Below, in pieces: positions 19,190 to 28,764 of a stretch of 64,000 nucleotides of DNA (positions are counted from its first letter, which is position 1; the number at the start of each line of letters is the position of its first letter). The notes beneath the pieces were generated by a model, which was given only the letters and a program-made list of their open reading frames with translations, did not search any database and was not told the origin of the DNA. This stretch comes from Streptomyces sp. TLI_053 (GTDB lineage: Bacteria > Actinomycetota > Actinomycetes > Streptomycetales > Streptomycetaceae), in NCBI RefSeq assembly GCF_900105395.1, contig NZ_LT629775.1, forward strand, positions 4,300,001 through 4,364,000, given 5' to 3'. The position numbers and the translations under genes were made by a program.

Positions 19190-20962
19190 ATGCGCAATGG
19201 CGCGAAGACCGGCCTGATCACCGGCGTGGCCGTCGCCGTGCTCGCCGCGGGCGGCTACGGGGCGTACAGCCTCGTCGGCGGCTCCGACGACAAGGACGCC
19301 CCGGCCGCCAAGAAGGCGCGCACGGTGGTCGCCGAGCCCCCGAGCGCCGAGCAGGCGGCGGCGGGCACCAAGGACTTCCTGGACGCGTGGGCGGCCGGCG
19401 ACATCGCCAAGGCGGCCTCGCTGACCGACGACCCGGCGGGCGCGACCACCGCGCTGACCGCGTTCCGGGACCAGGTGAAGCCGAGCGGGCTCACCCTGGC
19501 CCCGGCCGGGCCGGCCACCCCGGCGGCCTTCGCCGCGGCCACCGGCTCCCCGAGCGCCGCGCCCAAGGCCCCGACCACCGCCCCGGCCACGCCGACCCCC
19601 GGCGGCCCGCTCCCCACCGACTCGCCGTCGGCCTCCGCCCCGGCCGCCCCGACCGGGGTGCTGATGGGCTTCAAGGCCCGCGCCGAGTTCGAGGGCACCA
19701 ACCGGGTCTGGGACTACAGCGGCTTCCTCGGCGTGGTGAAGATGAGCGACAACACCCCGGCCGTGCACTGGGCGCCCTCGGTGATCCACCCGCACCTGGC
19801 CCCGGGCGAGTCGATCGGCGTGCAGCCGCTGCCCCCGCTGGCCGGCAACGTGGTGGACCGCAACAACAAGCCGCTGAGCAGCCCCTCGATCACCCCGCTG
19901 ATCCCGACCCTGCAGGCCAAGGTCGCCAAGCTGCTCGCGGACCAGAACAAGGACCAGAGCGACAACGGCACCGGCGTGGTGATCACCAACGCGGCCGACC
20001 CGAACAGCGTGCCGGACCGGCTGTTCACCATCGTCGACCCGAAGCCGCCGAAGCCGTTCAAGCTGACCATCGACAACACCCTGCAGGCCGCCGCCGAGAA
20101 GGCGATGACCGACCTGGGCGGCAAGAAGGGCTCGATCGTCGCCATCGAGCCGAGCACCGGCCAGGTCCTGGCCTTCGCCAACGCGCCGGTCACCGGTCTG
20201 AACCGGGCCTTCCAGGGCCAGCTCGCCCCGGGCTCCACGCTGAAGATCCTCACCTCCACCGCCCTGCTGGAGGCCGGGGTCAACCCGGACACCCCGGTGG
20301 CCTGCCCGACGCTGAGCAGCAACCCGAAGAAGATCCCGAACTCGTTCCCCGACGCGTACCCGAACAACACCCTGCAGCAGGACTTCATGATCTCCTGCAA
20401 CACCGCCTTCATCGACCAGGGCCTGACCAGCCTCAAGCCGGGTGCGCTGACCACCACGGCCAAGGACGTGTACGGCATCGGCCTGAACTGGCAGACCGGT
20501 CTGCCCAGCTTCGACGCGGTGGTGCCGGACGCCGGCACCAACAAGGACGAGCAGGCCATGCAGTCGATCGGCCAGGGCAAGGTCCAGATGAACCCGCTGG
20601 CCATCGCCTCGATCACGGCCACCGTGCAGAGCGGCTCCTTCAAGCAGCCGATCCTGGTCGCCGAGCTGCCGCAGCAGAAGGCCCCCCGGGACCTCGGCCC
20701 CGACGTCGCCGGCAAGCTGCGCCAGATGATGGCCGCCACCGCCACCGGCGGCACCGCCAAGGACGTGATGGCCGGGATCTCCGACAACGCGGGCGCCAAG
20801 ACCGGCTCGGCCGAGGCGACCGGCATCGCCACCACCAACAGCTGGTTCACCGCCTACCGGGGCAACCTGGCGATCGCCTCCGAGGTCGAGGGCGGCGGCC
20901 ACGGCGTGGACGCGGCCGGCCCCGCCGTCGCCTCGATCATCAAGGCGGCTGGCAACCGCTGA
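19190..20962 (+). CDS. Penicillin-binding protein (class B transpeptidase, MecA_N/NTF2-like N-terminus)
   Basis: 590 residues. It has an N-terminal signal anchor (about 8-29), an NTF2-like domain (50-110) broken by a Pro/Ala/Thr linker, a dimerisation-like region and a transpeptidase domain from about 290. Active-site motifs are intact: SXXK as STLK, SXN as SCN and KTG as KTGSAE. It should cross-link peptidoglycan stem peptides outside the membrane; in streptomycetes such dispensable PBPs are often sporulation-linked, which is inference here. The ATG follows GGGGGA by 8 nt. It is about 190 bp after pmt and probably has its own promoter (a TAGGGT -10-like hexamer near 19116). Confidence 0.92.
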   Translation: MRNGAKTGLITGVAVAVLAAGGYGAYSLVGGSDDKDAPAAKKARTVVAEPPSAEQAAAGTKDFLDAWAAGDIAKAASLTDDPAGATTALTAFRDQVKPSGLTLAPAGPATPAAFAAATGSPSAAPKAPTTAPATPTPGGPLPTDSPSASAPAAPTGVLMGFKARAEFEGTNRVWDYSGFLGVVKMSDNTPAVHWAPSVIHPHLAPGESIGVQPLPPLAGNVVDRNNKPLSSPSITPLIPTLQAKVAKLLADQNKDQSDNGTGVVITNAADPNSVPDRLFTIVDPKPPKPFKLTIDNTLQAAAEKAMTDLGGKKGSIVAIEPSTGQVLAFANAPVTGLNRAFQGQLAPGSTLKILTSTALLEAGVNPDTPVACPTLSSNPKKIPNSFPDAYPNNTLQQDFMISCNTAFIDQGLTSLKPGALTTTAKDVYGIGLNWQTGLPSFDAVVPDAGTNKDEQAMQSIGQGKVQMNPLAIASITATVQSGSFKQPILVAELPQQKAPRDLGPDVAGKLRQMMAATATGGTAKDVMAGISDNAGAKTGSAEATGIATTNSWFTAYRGNLAIASEVEGGGHGVDAAGPAVASIIKAAGNR

Positions 20963-20999
20963 CCCGGGCGGCGCACGCCGACCCCGGACCGGGCCCGTC

Positions 21000-22412
21000 C
21001 TACCTCACCGGCAGGGCGGGCCCGGCCTGGTTGAGCAGGCAGGCCGGCCGGACCGGCGGCCGGGCGCCGCTCCACCGCCGGGCCGCCAGCCGGGGCCAGA
21101 TCACCAGCACCGCCGGCAGCGCCAGGTACCCGAACCGCCCGGCCGGCGCCAGCATGAAGGCGATCGCCAGCCCGGTGGCCAGCAGGTCGGCGGCGGCGAT
21201 CGCGGAGACCGGCGGCCGGGCCAGCAGCCAGATCGTCACCCCGAGCCCGCCCACGGTCAGCAGCACCAGCGAGGCGGTGTGCCCGGTGGGCCCGAAGCCG
21301 GCCAGCACCTTGCCGGGCAGCGGGCTGCCGGCCGGCGTCTGGATCGCGGTCAGCCCGAGCGGGAAGCGCACCACCTGGTCGCGCAGCTCCTCGGCCCGGG
21401 TCAGGACGTAGGGCACCATCACGGCGCACGCCGCGCCGAGCGCGGCGAGCCCGGCCCGGGCGGCCGGCCGTCGGCCGTAGAGCCGCCAGAGCAGCAGGAC
21501 GGCCACCGGCAGCGCCGGCCAGACCGTCCACTTCAGCGTCCCGGCCAGGGCCAGCACCAGTCCGGCGGCGATGGTCCGGTCCCGCTCGGCCAGCGCCATC
21601 GCCAGGCAGCAGAGGCCGATCAGCGGCAGGTCCACCCCGCCGCCGACCAGCGCCAGCGCGACCAGCGGCGAGGCGGTGAGCACGGTCAGCGGCAGCAGCG
21701 GGGCACGGTCCCGGTTCGGCCGCAGCAGCCGCCAGCTCGCCAGCAGACAGGCGACGAAGGCCAGCGCGAACCAGATCCGGGCGTCCCCGGCCAGCCGCGC
21801 GAGCGCGTTGCCGTCGCCGAGCAGCGCCCGCGGCACCCCGAACAGCGACATCGCCGGCAGGTAGGGGTTGTAGTCGGTCACCACCACCGGATCCGGCAGG
21901 TAGGGGCTCCCGGTGCTGAAGAGCAGCCGCGCGGAGCGCTCGACCACCATCACCTCGGACTGGTGGCGGCCCTGCAGCACGAGGACCACCAGCGGCACCA
22001 GGACGGCGCCGAGCAGGGCCGCCGCGGCGGCGGCGCGGGCCGCGACCCGGCGCGGGAGGACCAGGCAGAACAGCCCGGCGAGCAGGTAGGCGGGGGCCGC
22101 GAGGGTGCCCCACAGACGCTGGTTGGGGAGGTCGGAGACGATCGGGAAGCCAGCCGCCCAGCCGGCCGCGACCAGGCAGCCGAGCAGTTGGACGCCCCGG
22201 TGTCCGGCGAGCCGGGCCGGATTCAGCCGATCGGGCGGGGACGGCGGGCCCTCCTCGCCGCGCTGGCGGGGGAACGACCGGTGGCCCCGGTCTCCGGGCG
22301 GTCGTCCGGCTCCGGTCGGGGGCGCGGCCGGAACGGGCGCCGTCGGCGTCGTGCTCCGGCCGGTGAAGCGGCCGCGCGGGCGGGAGAAGCCGGGCGTGCG
22401 GGTGCTCACCAT
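21000..22412 (-). CDS. GT87/DUF2029-type integral membrane glycosyltransferase
   Basis: 470 residues. A ~65-residue Arg/Pro-rich cytoplasmic tail precedes about 11 hydrophobic helices. The second extracytoplasmic region contains SPYLPDPVVVTDYNPYLP, which fits the GT-C layout of DUF2029/GT87 enzymes that use polyprenyl-phosphate-mannose (or another pentose/hexose) donors. It may act alongside pmt in mannosylating lipids, glycans or proteins; the acceptor is unknown. The ATG at 22412 has no clear ribosome binding site, and a TAACCT hexamer 6 nt upstream would allow a leaderless start. It converges with the PBP gene. Confidence 0.75.
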   Translation of the reverse strand: MVSTRTPGFSRPRGRFTGRSTTPTAPVPAAPPTGAGRPPGDRGHRSFPRQRGEEGPPSPPDRLNPARLAGHRGVQLLGCLVAAGWAAGFPIVSDLPNQRLWGTLAAPAYLLAGLFCLVLPRRVAARAAAAAALLGAVLVPLVVLVLQGRHQSEVMVVERSARLLFSTGSPYLPDPVVVTDYNPYLPAMSLFGVPRALLGDGNALARLAGDARIWFALAFVACLLASWRLLRPNRDRAPLLPLTVLTASPLVALALVGGGVDLPLIGLCCLAMALAERDRTIAAGLVLALAGTLKWTVWPALPVAVLLLWRLYGRRPAARAGLAALGAACAVMVPYVLTRAEELRDQVVRFPLGLTAIQTPAGSPLPGKVLAGFGPTGHTASLVLLTVGGLGVTIWLLARPPVSAIAAADLLATGLAIAFMLAPAGRFGYLALPAVLVIWPRLAARRWSGARPPVRPACLLNQAGPALPVR

Positions 22413-22554
22413 GGTGGAAGGTTAGGGCCGGGGGTGGTGCCCTGTCGCCATGTGGCGGGCACGAGTGTCCGGCGCCACGGGCCCGGGCCGCGGCCGGGAC
22501 ACCGGCGGGCGAACGGCCGGGAACAGCCGCGGGAACGCCCGTGCGGACGCGGAC

Positions 22555-22591
22555 GGGGCCGCCCGGGGAGAGCTGTTCCCCGGACGGCCCC
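22555..22591 (-). terminator. Terminator of the amino-acid permease gene
   Basis: A 7+7 bp stem with a single C/A mismatch (22555-22569 with 22577-22591) and a 7-nt loop lies 20 nt beyond the permease stop. There is no U tract, as usual for streptomycete terminators. Confidence 0.75.
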
Positions 22592-22611
22592 GTGCACGGC
22601 GTGCCGGCCGC

Positions 22612-24099
22612 TCAGCCGACCGTGGAGCCGGCGTCCGCCCGCTCCCCGGCCCGCTCCAGCTTGGAGTGCTTGATGCTGTAGCCGAAGTACACGGCCACCG
22701 CGACCACCAGGGCGACGCCGCCCGCCGCGAAGGTGTCCGCGTGCAGACCGGTGATCAGGTAGACGCAGAAGCCGACGCTGGCCAGCGGGACGACCGGGTA
22801 GCCCGGGACCCGGAAGCCGCGCGGCAGGTCGGGCTGGGTGCGGCGCAGCACGATCACGCCGATCGAGACCACCGAGAAGGCGATCAGGGTGCCCAGGCTG
22901 GTGATGTCGGCCAGCCGCGCCAGCGGGACGAAGGCGGCGAGCACGCCGACGCCCAGGCCGACCACGATGGTGTTCCAGACCGGGGTGCCGGTGCGCGGCG
23001 AGAGCTCGGCGAAGCGCTTGGGCAGCATGCCGTCGCGGCCCATCGAGTACAGGATCCGGGTCTGGCCGTAGATGACCACCAGGGTGATCGAGAAGATCGA
23101 GACGATGGCGCCGATCGCGAACAGGATCGCGGGCCAGCTCTGGCCGGTGATGTCCTGGAGGATCTGGGCGAGGCCGGCCTCCTGGCCGTCGAACTTCTGC
23201 CAGGGCTGGGCGCCGATGCCGGCCAGGGCCACCAGGATGTAGAGCACGGTGACCACCACCAGCGAGATGATGATCGCCATCGGCAGGGTGCGCCGGGGGT
23301 TCTTGACCTCCTCACCGGCGGTGGACACGGCGTCCAGGCCGATGAAGGAGAAGAAGATGCTGGAGGCCGCGACCTGGACGCCGCCGATGCCCAGCGGCAT
23401 GAACGGGGTCAGGTTGCCGGAGTGGAAGCCGGTCAGGGCGACCCCGATGAACAGCAGCAGGATCAGGATCTTGACGGCCACCATGGCCGTGTTGACCTTG
23501 ACCGACTCGCTGACGCCGCGGATCAGCAGGAAGCAGACCATCGCGACCAGCAGCAGCGCCGGCAGGTTGAACCAGTGGGTGTCGTCGGGCGCGCCGGCGA
23601 TCGCCTCGGGGATCTTGAAGCCGAACGCCAGGTCGAAGAACTTGTTCAGGTACTCGGCCCAGCTGACCGCGATCGCGGAGGCCGAGACGCCGTACTCCAT
23701 CAGCAGGCAGATGCCGACGCCGAAGGCCACGCCCTCGCCGAGGGTGGCGTAGGCGTAGGAGTAGGAGGACCCGCTGACCGGGATCGCGGAGGCCATCTCG
23801 GCGTAGCAGAGCGCGGTGAGGCCGGCGGTGACGGCCGCGATCACGAACGAGAGGATGACGGCTGGGCCGGCCGACGGCACGGCGCTGTTCAGCACGAAGA
23901 AGATGCCGGTGCCGATGGTGGCGCCGATGCCGATCGCGGACAGCTGCCAGAGGCCGATCGAGCGACGCAGGTGGATGCCGGAACGGCCGCCCTCCTCGGG
24001 CGCCCCGGCGGGCGGGCCCTCACGGCCTTCGCTCTCGGCGATCAGGGTGGAGACGGGCTTGCGCCTGAGGAGGCGTGCGCCGAGCGTGTTCGGGGCCAA
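22612..24099 (-). CDS. APC-superfamily amino-acid permease (cationic amino-acid transporter type)
   Basis: 495 residues with 12 predicted helices. The first helix region IGIGATIGTGIFFVLN carries the APC substrate-binding GTGIF-like kink, and SGSSYSYAYATLGEG and FFSFIGLDAV are family signatures. Closest layout is the CAT/YfnA group, proton-coupled importers of basic or neutral amino acids. The start is a TTG at 24099 with AGAAGGA 9-10 nt upstream; no ATG or GTG is available before the conserved N-terminus. A promoter candidate lies at 24248-24278 and a terminator at 22555-22591, so it is probably monocistronic. Confidence 0.88.
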   Translation of the reverse strand: MAPNTLGARLLRRKPVSTLIAESEGREGPPAGAPEEGGRSGIHLRRSIGLWQLSAIGIGATIGTGIFFVLNSAVPSAGPAVILSFVIAAVTAGLTALCYAEMASAIPVSGSSYSYAYATLGEGVAFGVGICLLMEYGVSASAIAVSWAEYLNKFFDLAFGFKIPEAIAGAPDDTHWFNLPALLLVAMVCFLLIRGVSESVKVNTAMVAVKILILLLFIGVALTGFHSGNLTPFMPLGIGGVQVAASSIFFSFIGLDAVSTAGEEVKNPRRTLPMAIIISLVVVTVLYILVALAGIGAQPWQKFDGQEAGLAQILQDITGQSWPAILFAIGAIVSIFSITLVVIYGQTRILYSMGRDGMLPKRFAELSPRTGTPVWNTIVVGLGVGVLAAFVPLARLADITSLGTLIAFSVVSIGVIVLRRTQPDLPRGFRVPGYPVVPLASVGFCVYLITGLHADTFAAGGVALVVAVAVYFGYSIKHSKLERAGERADAGSTVG

Positions 24100-24247
24100 A
24101 ACGGGGGTGTCCTTCTAGGCGGGGGAGGGTGTCCTAGTGGCCGGCCGCTCGACGCACCGAAGGGTGCCATCGGGGACCAACCGAACAAAGATGGGACAGT
24201 ACCGCGCGAAAGCACCAGTGTCGCAAACGAACAGTCACGGCGCGCGC

Positions 24248-24278
24248 ATTGTACGAACCGTCGCATCGGCATGTACAA
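24248..24278 (-). promoter_or_regulatory. Promoter candidate of the permease gene with direct repeats
   Basis: On the minus strand TTGTAC (24273-24278) and TACAAT (24248-24253) stand 19 bp apart, a long but possible SigA/HrdB spacing. The same segment holds two direct copies of TGTAC(G/A)AACC (plus strand, 24250-24259 and 24272-24281) 22 bp apart, i.e. on the same helix face, which could be an operator. Confidence 0.45.
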
Positions 24279-24351
24279 ACCGGACACTTCGCAGACGGCG
24301 GATCTCTCGACGAGGCGATAAAGCAGCAGGTCACCGCCATCGGTAAGGGAC

Positions 24352-25911
24352 TCATCGGGCCAGCGCCGCCTGCATCACGGCGCGTGCGACCGGGGCCGCC
24401 AGCCCCCCGCCCGTCACCTCGGTCGCGTCGCTGTCCGCGACCACCACGGCGACCGCCACCGGCGGCACCCCGGCCGAGCCGGCCGGCGCCGCCCAGGCGA
24501 TGAACCAGGCGTACGGCGTCCCGGTGTTGTCCACCCCGTGCTGGGCGGTGCCGGTCTTCCCGCCGACCACCGCGCCGTCGATCCGGGCGGCCCGTCCGGT
24601 GCCGTTCTCCACCGCGTCGACCATCATCCGGCGCACCTGCCCGGCGGTGCCGGCGCCGACCGCCTGCCGGTACACGGACGGCCGCACCGACCGCACCACC
24701 GTGCCGTCGGCGGCGGTCAGACTGTCCACAAGCTGTGGACGCATCACGGTGCCGTTGTTGGCGATGCCCGCCGCGACCATCGCCATCACCAGCGGGGTGG
24801 CGGCGGTGTCGAACTGGCCGATCGAGGAGAGCGCCAGCTGCGAGTCGTCCATCCGGGTGTCGAAGTTCGACCGGGCCGCCCGCACCGGGACGTCGAGCCG
24901 GGCGTCGTTGAAGCCGAAGGCCTCGGCCGCGGCCGACATCCGCCGCAGGCCCACCTCGACCCCGAGGTGGCCGAGCACGCTGTTGCAGCTGAGCACCATC
25001 GCGGTGGCCAGCGACTGTCCCGGTTCGTCGCAGGCCGCCGAGTCGTTCACCAGCGGTACCGAGGTGCCCGGCAGCAGGTAGGGGTGCGGGGTGTCGGTCG
25101 GCGCGTCGGCATCGGTGACCACCCCGCTCTCCAGCGCCGCCGCCGCGGTCACCACCTTGAAGGTCGAGCCGGGCGGGTAGGTCTGCCGCAGCGCCCGGTT
25201 GAGCATCGGCTGGTCGGGGTCGCTCCGGAGCCGGCTCCAGGCCTCCCGGTCCTCGGCCGAGGTGCCGCCGAAGCTCCCCGGGTCGTAGGACGGGGTGGAG
25301 GCCAGCGCCAGGATCCGCCCGGTGGCCGGCTCGACCGCCGCGACCGCGCCCTTCTGCCGGCCGAGCCCGCGCACCGCCGCCTCCTGGACGGCCCGGTCGA
25401 CCGTGGTGCGGACGTCCCCGCCGGGGTTCTGCCGCCGGGCCACCGCGTCCCACACCGCCCAGCTCGCCAGCCCCGGGTCGGTGCCCGAGAGCAGCGCGTC
25501 CTCGGTGCCCTCCAGCTGGCTGTTGCCGTAGGTCTGCGAGGAGTAGCCGGTGACCGCCGCGTACAGCGGCCCGTCGGTGTAGGTGCGCCTGTAGTCGTAC
25601 CGGCCGCCGGTCGGCTCGGAGCCGGTGACGCTGTCGGCCCCGACCCGGATGTCGCCGCGCGGCTGGGAGTACCGCTCGAGGACGAGTCGCTGGTTGGCGC
25701 TGTTGTGGTTCAGCTCGTCGGCGCGGAACACCTGCACCCGGGTGGCCTGGACGCACAGCGCGACGATCAGCAGCAGACAGAAGGTGCCGGCCCGGCGCCC
25801 GGTCACCGAGATCCCCGGCAGCCCCTGCGGCCCGCCGCCCGGCCGTCGGGCACCGCCCCCGCCACCGGCCCCGCGGCGCCCGCTCCCGGTCCCGTCCCCG
25901 AGCCCGCTCAC
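24352..25911 (-). CDS. pbpA: Penicillin-binding protein 2 (class B transpeptidase, PbpA type)
   Basis: 519 residues. After a ~35-residue Gly/Arg-rich cytoplasmic tail there is one membrane helix (about 40-58), a dimerisation region and a transpeptidase domain. Active-site motifs STFK, SCN and KTGTAQ are all intact. PbpA-type enzymes form a glycan-synthase pair with a SEDS polymerase; the gene overlaps the SEDS gene by 4 bp (GTGA, 25908-25911), so the two are translationally coupled. This pair would be an elongation or sporulation wall synthase. The pknB-linked rodA/pbpA context (pknA, fhaA, fhaB) is not present in this window. Confidence 0.93.
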   Translation of the reverse strand: MSGLGDGTGSGRRGAGGGGGARRPGGGPQGLPGISVTGRRAGTFCLLLIVALCVQATRVQVFRADELNHNSANQRLVLERYSQPRGDIRVGADSVTGSEPTGGRYDYRRTYTDGPLYAAVTGYSSQTYGNSQLEGTEDALLSGTDPGLASWAVWDAVARRQNPGGDVRTTVDRAVQEAAVRGLGRQKGAVAAVEPATGRILALASTPSYDPGSFGGTSAEDREAWSRLRSDPDQPMLNRALRQTYPPGSTFKVVTAAAALESGVVTDADAPTDTPHPYLLPGTSVPLVNDSAACDEPGQSLATAMVLSCNSVLGHLGVEVGLRRMSAAAEAFGFNDARLDVPVRAARSNFDTRMDDSQLALSSIGQFDTAATPLVMAMVAAGIANNGTVMRPQLVDSLTAADGTVVRSVRPSVYRQAVGAGTAGQVRRMMVDAVENGTGRAARIDGAVVGGKTGTAQHGVDNTGTPYAWFIAWAAPAGSAGVPPVAVAVVVADSDATEVTGGGLAAPVARAVMQAALAR

Positions 25912-27257
25912 CGCCCCTCCCCCGGGGCGGGCCGTCGGGCGATGTCGCTCATCCGTACCAGCAGCGCGACGATCACCCAGTTGGTGACCACGGAGGACCC
26001 GCCCTGGGCGACGAACGGCAGCGTCATCCCGGTCAGCGGGATCAGCGCCAGCACCCCGCCCGCCACCACGAAGACCTGCAGCCCGACCAGCGCCGCCAGC
26101 CCGATCGCCAGCAGCCGCCCGAACGGGTCGCGCAGCGCGATCCCGGTCCGGAACCCGCGCGACACCAGCAGCGCGTACAGCAGGAACACCGCCACCAGCC
26201 CGGTCAGCCCCAGCTCCTCCCCGATGGTGGCCAGGACGAAGTCGGACTTCGCGGCGAAGCCGATCAGCACCGAGTGCCCGGCCCCCAGCCCGGCGCCCAG
26301 CTCGCCGCCCCAGGCGAAGGCGAACAGGGACTGGGCGATCTGGTTGGCCCCGTGCCCGGCCGCGATCGAGCCGAGCGGGTCCAGCCAGTCCGCGACCCGG
26401 CTGTGCACGTGCGGCGAGAGCAGGCCGACCCCGACCGCCGCGATCGCCGCCAGGAACAGCCCGATGGCGATCCAGCCGGTCCGTGCGGTGGCCACGTAGA
26501 GCATCACCACGAACAGGCCGAAGAACAGCAGCGAGGTGCCGAGGTCGGTCTCCAGCACCAGCACCCCGACGAAGACCGCCCAGATCGCCAGCACCGGTGC
26601 GAGCACCCGTCCGGGCGGCAGCCGCAGCCGCCGCACCCGCCGCCCGGTGAGCGCCAGCGCGTCCCGGTGCACCGCCAGGTAGGCGGCGAAGAAGACCGCC
26701 AGCAGGACCTTGGCGAACTCGCCCGGCTGGAAGGAGAACGGCCCGAAGGTGATCCAGATCCGCGATCCGTAGACCGGCGGGAAGAAGACCGGCAGCACCA
26801 GCAGGACCAGCGCCACCAGCGCCCCGATGTACGCGTACCGCTGGAGCCGTCGGTGGTCCCGCACCAGGAACAGCACCAGGACGAACAGCCCCACCCCGAG
26901 GCCGGACCAGAGCAGCTGGGTGGGCGCCGCGTTGCCCGGGGTGGCCCGGTCCAGCCGGTGGATGACGACCAGTCCGACACCGTTGAGCAGCACCGCGATC
27001 GGCAGCGGCAGCGGGTCCGCGTACGGCGCCCGCAGGCGGACCGCGCCGTGCGCCAGCAGCGCGAGCACCCCCAGCGCGCCCCCGTACTCAGCGGCGTCGG
27101 CCGGCACCGCGCCGTCGAGGTTGAGGCCCACCTGGACGTAGCCGAGCACGGCCGTCAGCACCGCCGCGAGGACCAGCGCGAGCTCGGTGTTGCGCCGGGT
27201 CGGCACGGTACGGCGCGGCCGGCCTGCGGTTCTCGTCACGGCGGAGGGTGTCGCCAC
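25908..27257 (-). CDS. SEDS-family peptidoglycan glycosyltransferase (FtsW/RodA/SpoVE)
   Basis: 449 residues with about 12 membrane helices. SEDS proteins polymerise lipid II into glycan strands at the outer membrane face. The conserved extracellular loop region with GxGxGxS is seen as GAGLGAGHSVLIGFAAKSDFVLATIGEELG, shown here only as its core residues GLGAGHS and SDFV, with the catalytic-type Asp in SDF. The C-terminal GMTLPFVAQGGSS block is typical. Start GTG 27257 follows AGGACGG. It overlaps pbpA and is presumably its cognate polymerase. Confidence 0.92.
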   Translation of the reverse strand: MATPSAVTRTAGRPRRTVPTRRNTELALVLAAVLTAVLGYVQVGLNLDGAVPADAAEYGGALGVLALLAHGAVRLRAPYADPLPLPIAVLLNGVGLVVIHRLDRATPGNAAPTQLLWSGLGVGLFVLVLFLVRDHRRLQRYAYIGALVALVLLVLPVFFPPVYGSRIWITFGPFSFQPGEFAKVLLAVFFAAYLAVHRDALALTGRRVRRLRLPPGRVLAPVLAIWAVFVGVLVLETDLGTSLLFFGLFVVMLYVATARTGWIAIGLFLAAIAAVGVGLLSPHVHSRVADWLDPLGSIAAGHGANQIAQSLFAFAWGGELGAGLGAGHSVLIGFAAKSDFVLATIGEELGLTGLVAVFLLYALLVSRGFRTGIALRDPFGRLLAIGLAALVGLQVFVVAGGVLALIPLTGMTLPFVAQGGSSVVTNWVIVALLVRMSDIARRPAPGEGR

Positions 27258-27439
27258 GGACCGTCCTGGGAGTCGGGGCTGCGGGCGCCGCCGGAACGGC
27301 CACCGGGGAGGACGGGCGGCACCCCCATCACCTTCGCCACCCTAACGAGGACTGTGCGGGTATTCCGCCCGGTTCACCCGGTGTGTCCGGCCCTGTCGCG
27401 CGTTGGCCACGGCGAACTGATGGTCCCTAGGATCGACGG

Positions 27440-28762
27440 GTGATTACCGGACGACGACCGAAGGCCAGGCTCGGCAGCCTGCTGGCCGCCCTGGCGATAA
27501 CGGGCGGGGCGCTGCTCAGCGGCCTGCCCGCCCATGCCGACGAACCATCAGCCGGCCAAGCCGGCAAGGAGGCCCCACGGGTCGATCTCGTACTGGACGT
27601 CAGCGGCTCCATGCGCGAGGCGGACATCCAGGGCAAGACCCGCATCTCGGTGGCCCAGCAGTCCCTGAGCGACGTCATCGACGCCCTGCCCGCGGAGACC
27701 GAGTTCGGCATCCGCACCCTGGGCGCCAACTACCCCGGCACCGACAAGGCCCAGGGCTGCCTGGACAGCAAGCAGCTCTTCCCGGTCGGGAAGACCGACA
27801 AGACCGAGGCCAAGACCGCCGTCGCGACCCTGCGGCCCACCGGCTTCACCCCGATCGGCCTGGCCCTGCGCGGCGCCGCCCAGGACCTCGGCAAGGGCGA
27901 GACCACCCGCCGGGTGGTGCTGATCACCGACGGCGAGGACACCTGCACCCCGCCCGACCCCTGCGACGTCGCCCGCGAACTCGCCTCCCAGGGCATCCAC
28001 CTGGTGGTCGACACCCTGGGCCTGGCCCACGACGACAAGACCCGCCAGCAGCTGCTCTGCATCGCCAACGCCACCGGCGGCACCTACACCGACGTGCGCA
28101 CCCAGGAGCAGCTCACCGAGAAGGTGAAGCAGCTGGTCGACCGCTCCAACGACACCTACACGGTCACCCCGGTCAAGACCGCCGGCACCGACAAGTGCGA
28201 GTCCGCGCCGGTCCTCACCCCGGGCGTCTACAGCGACCGCGAGAAGTTCTCCGAGCACCGCGTCTACCGCGTCCCGGTCAAGGCCGGCCAGGAGCTGCGC
28301 GCCTCGGTCAGCGTCGCCCTGGACCGCCCGGTGGCCCGCGACTACGGAGTCCTGCTCCAGGCCACCAGCACCACCGGCCAGGAGCTGGTCCGCGGCACCG
28401 ACGCGGGCAGCAGCCGCACCGACGTGGTCTCCACCGGCCTGCGCTGGTCGGCCGACGCCTCCAAGGGCTACGCCACCGCCTCCGCCACCGCCTCCGCCTC
28501 GCCGAGCGGCAAGCCGGAGACCAATGTCTGCCTGGTCGTCTCCAACTCGCTGGCCCCGCAGGCCGGCGCCGCGGCCGACCCCGGCCTGCCGCTGGAGCTG
28601 ACGGTCGACCTGACCGCCGCCTCCCCCGCCCCGGACGGTCCGGCGATGGGCCTGGGCCGCGGCTGGATCCTGCTGCTGGTGCTCACCCTGGCCGGCCTGC
28701 TGACCGGCCTGCTGTTCGGCTGGATCGCGCGCTGGCGGATCGCTGTCTGGCAGGAGAACTGA
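27440..28762 (+). CDS. Secreted, membrane-anchored VWA-domain protein
   Basis: 440 residues: signal peptide (about 1-33), a von Willebrand A domain (about 45-235) with an intact MIDAS core DVSGSM, T in TGFTPIG and D in TDGED, then a beta-rich region (240-395), a Ser/Ala-rich linker and a C-terminal membrane helix with a short cytoplasmic tail (RWRIAVWQEN). Four cysteines in the VWA part (CLDS, CTPP, CDVA, LLCI) may form disulfides. VWA domains bind proteins via metal; the partner may be the next gene product. GTG 27440 follows AGGATCGACGG. It starts 2 nt before the next gene, so they form an operon. Confidence 0.85.
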   Translation: MITGRRPKARLGSLLAALAITGGALLSGLPAHADEPSAGQAGKEAPRVDLVLDVSGSMREADIQGKTRISVAQQSLSDVIDALPAETEFGIRTLGANYPGTDKAQGCLDSKQLFPVGKTDKTEAKTAVATLRPTGFTPIGLALRGAAQDLGKGETTRRVVLITDGEDTCTPPDPCDVARELASQGIHLVVDTLGLAHDDKTRQQLLCIANATGGTYTDVRTQEQLTEKVKQLVDRSNDTYTVTPVKTAGTDKCESAPVLTPGVYSDREKFSEHRVYRVPVKAGQELRASVSVALDRPVARDYGVLLQATSTTGQELVRGTDAGSSRTDVVSTGLRWSADASKGYATASATASASPSGKPETNVCLVVSNSLAPQAGAAADPGLPLELTVDLTAASPAPDGPAMGLGRGWILLLVLTLAGLLTGLLFGWIARWRIAVWQEN

Positions 28763-28764
28763 CC

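Noticed and set aside
17060..20902. 1280-codon open frame on the minus strand
   Set aside because: It lies antisense to pmt and the PBP gene, both with clear domains; its translation is low-complexity Arg/Gly/Val-rich as expected for a shadow frame in 73% G+C DNA.
24722..24741. Inverted pair of DnaA-box-like octamers
   Set aside because: They are inside the pbpA coding sequence and match the box at only 8/9 and 7/9 positions.
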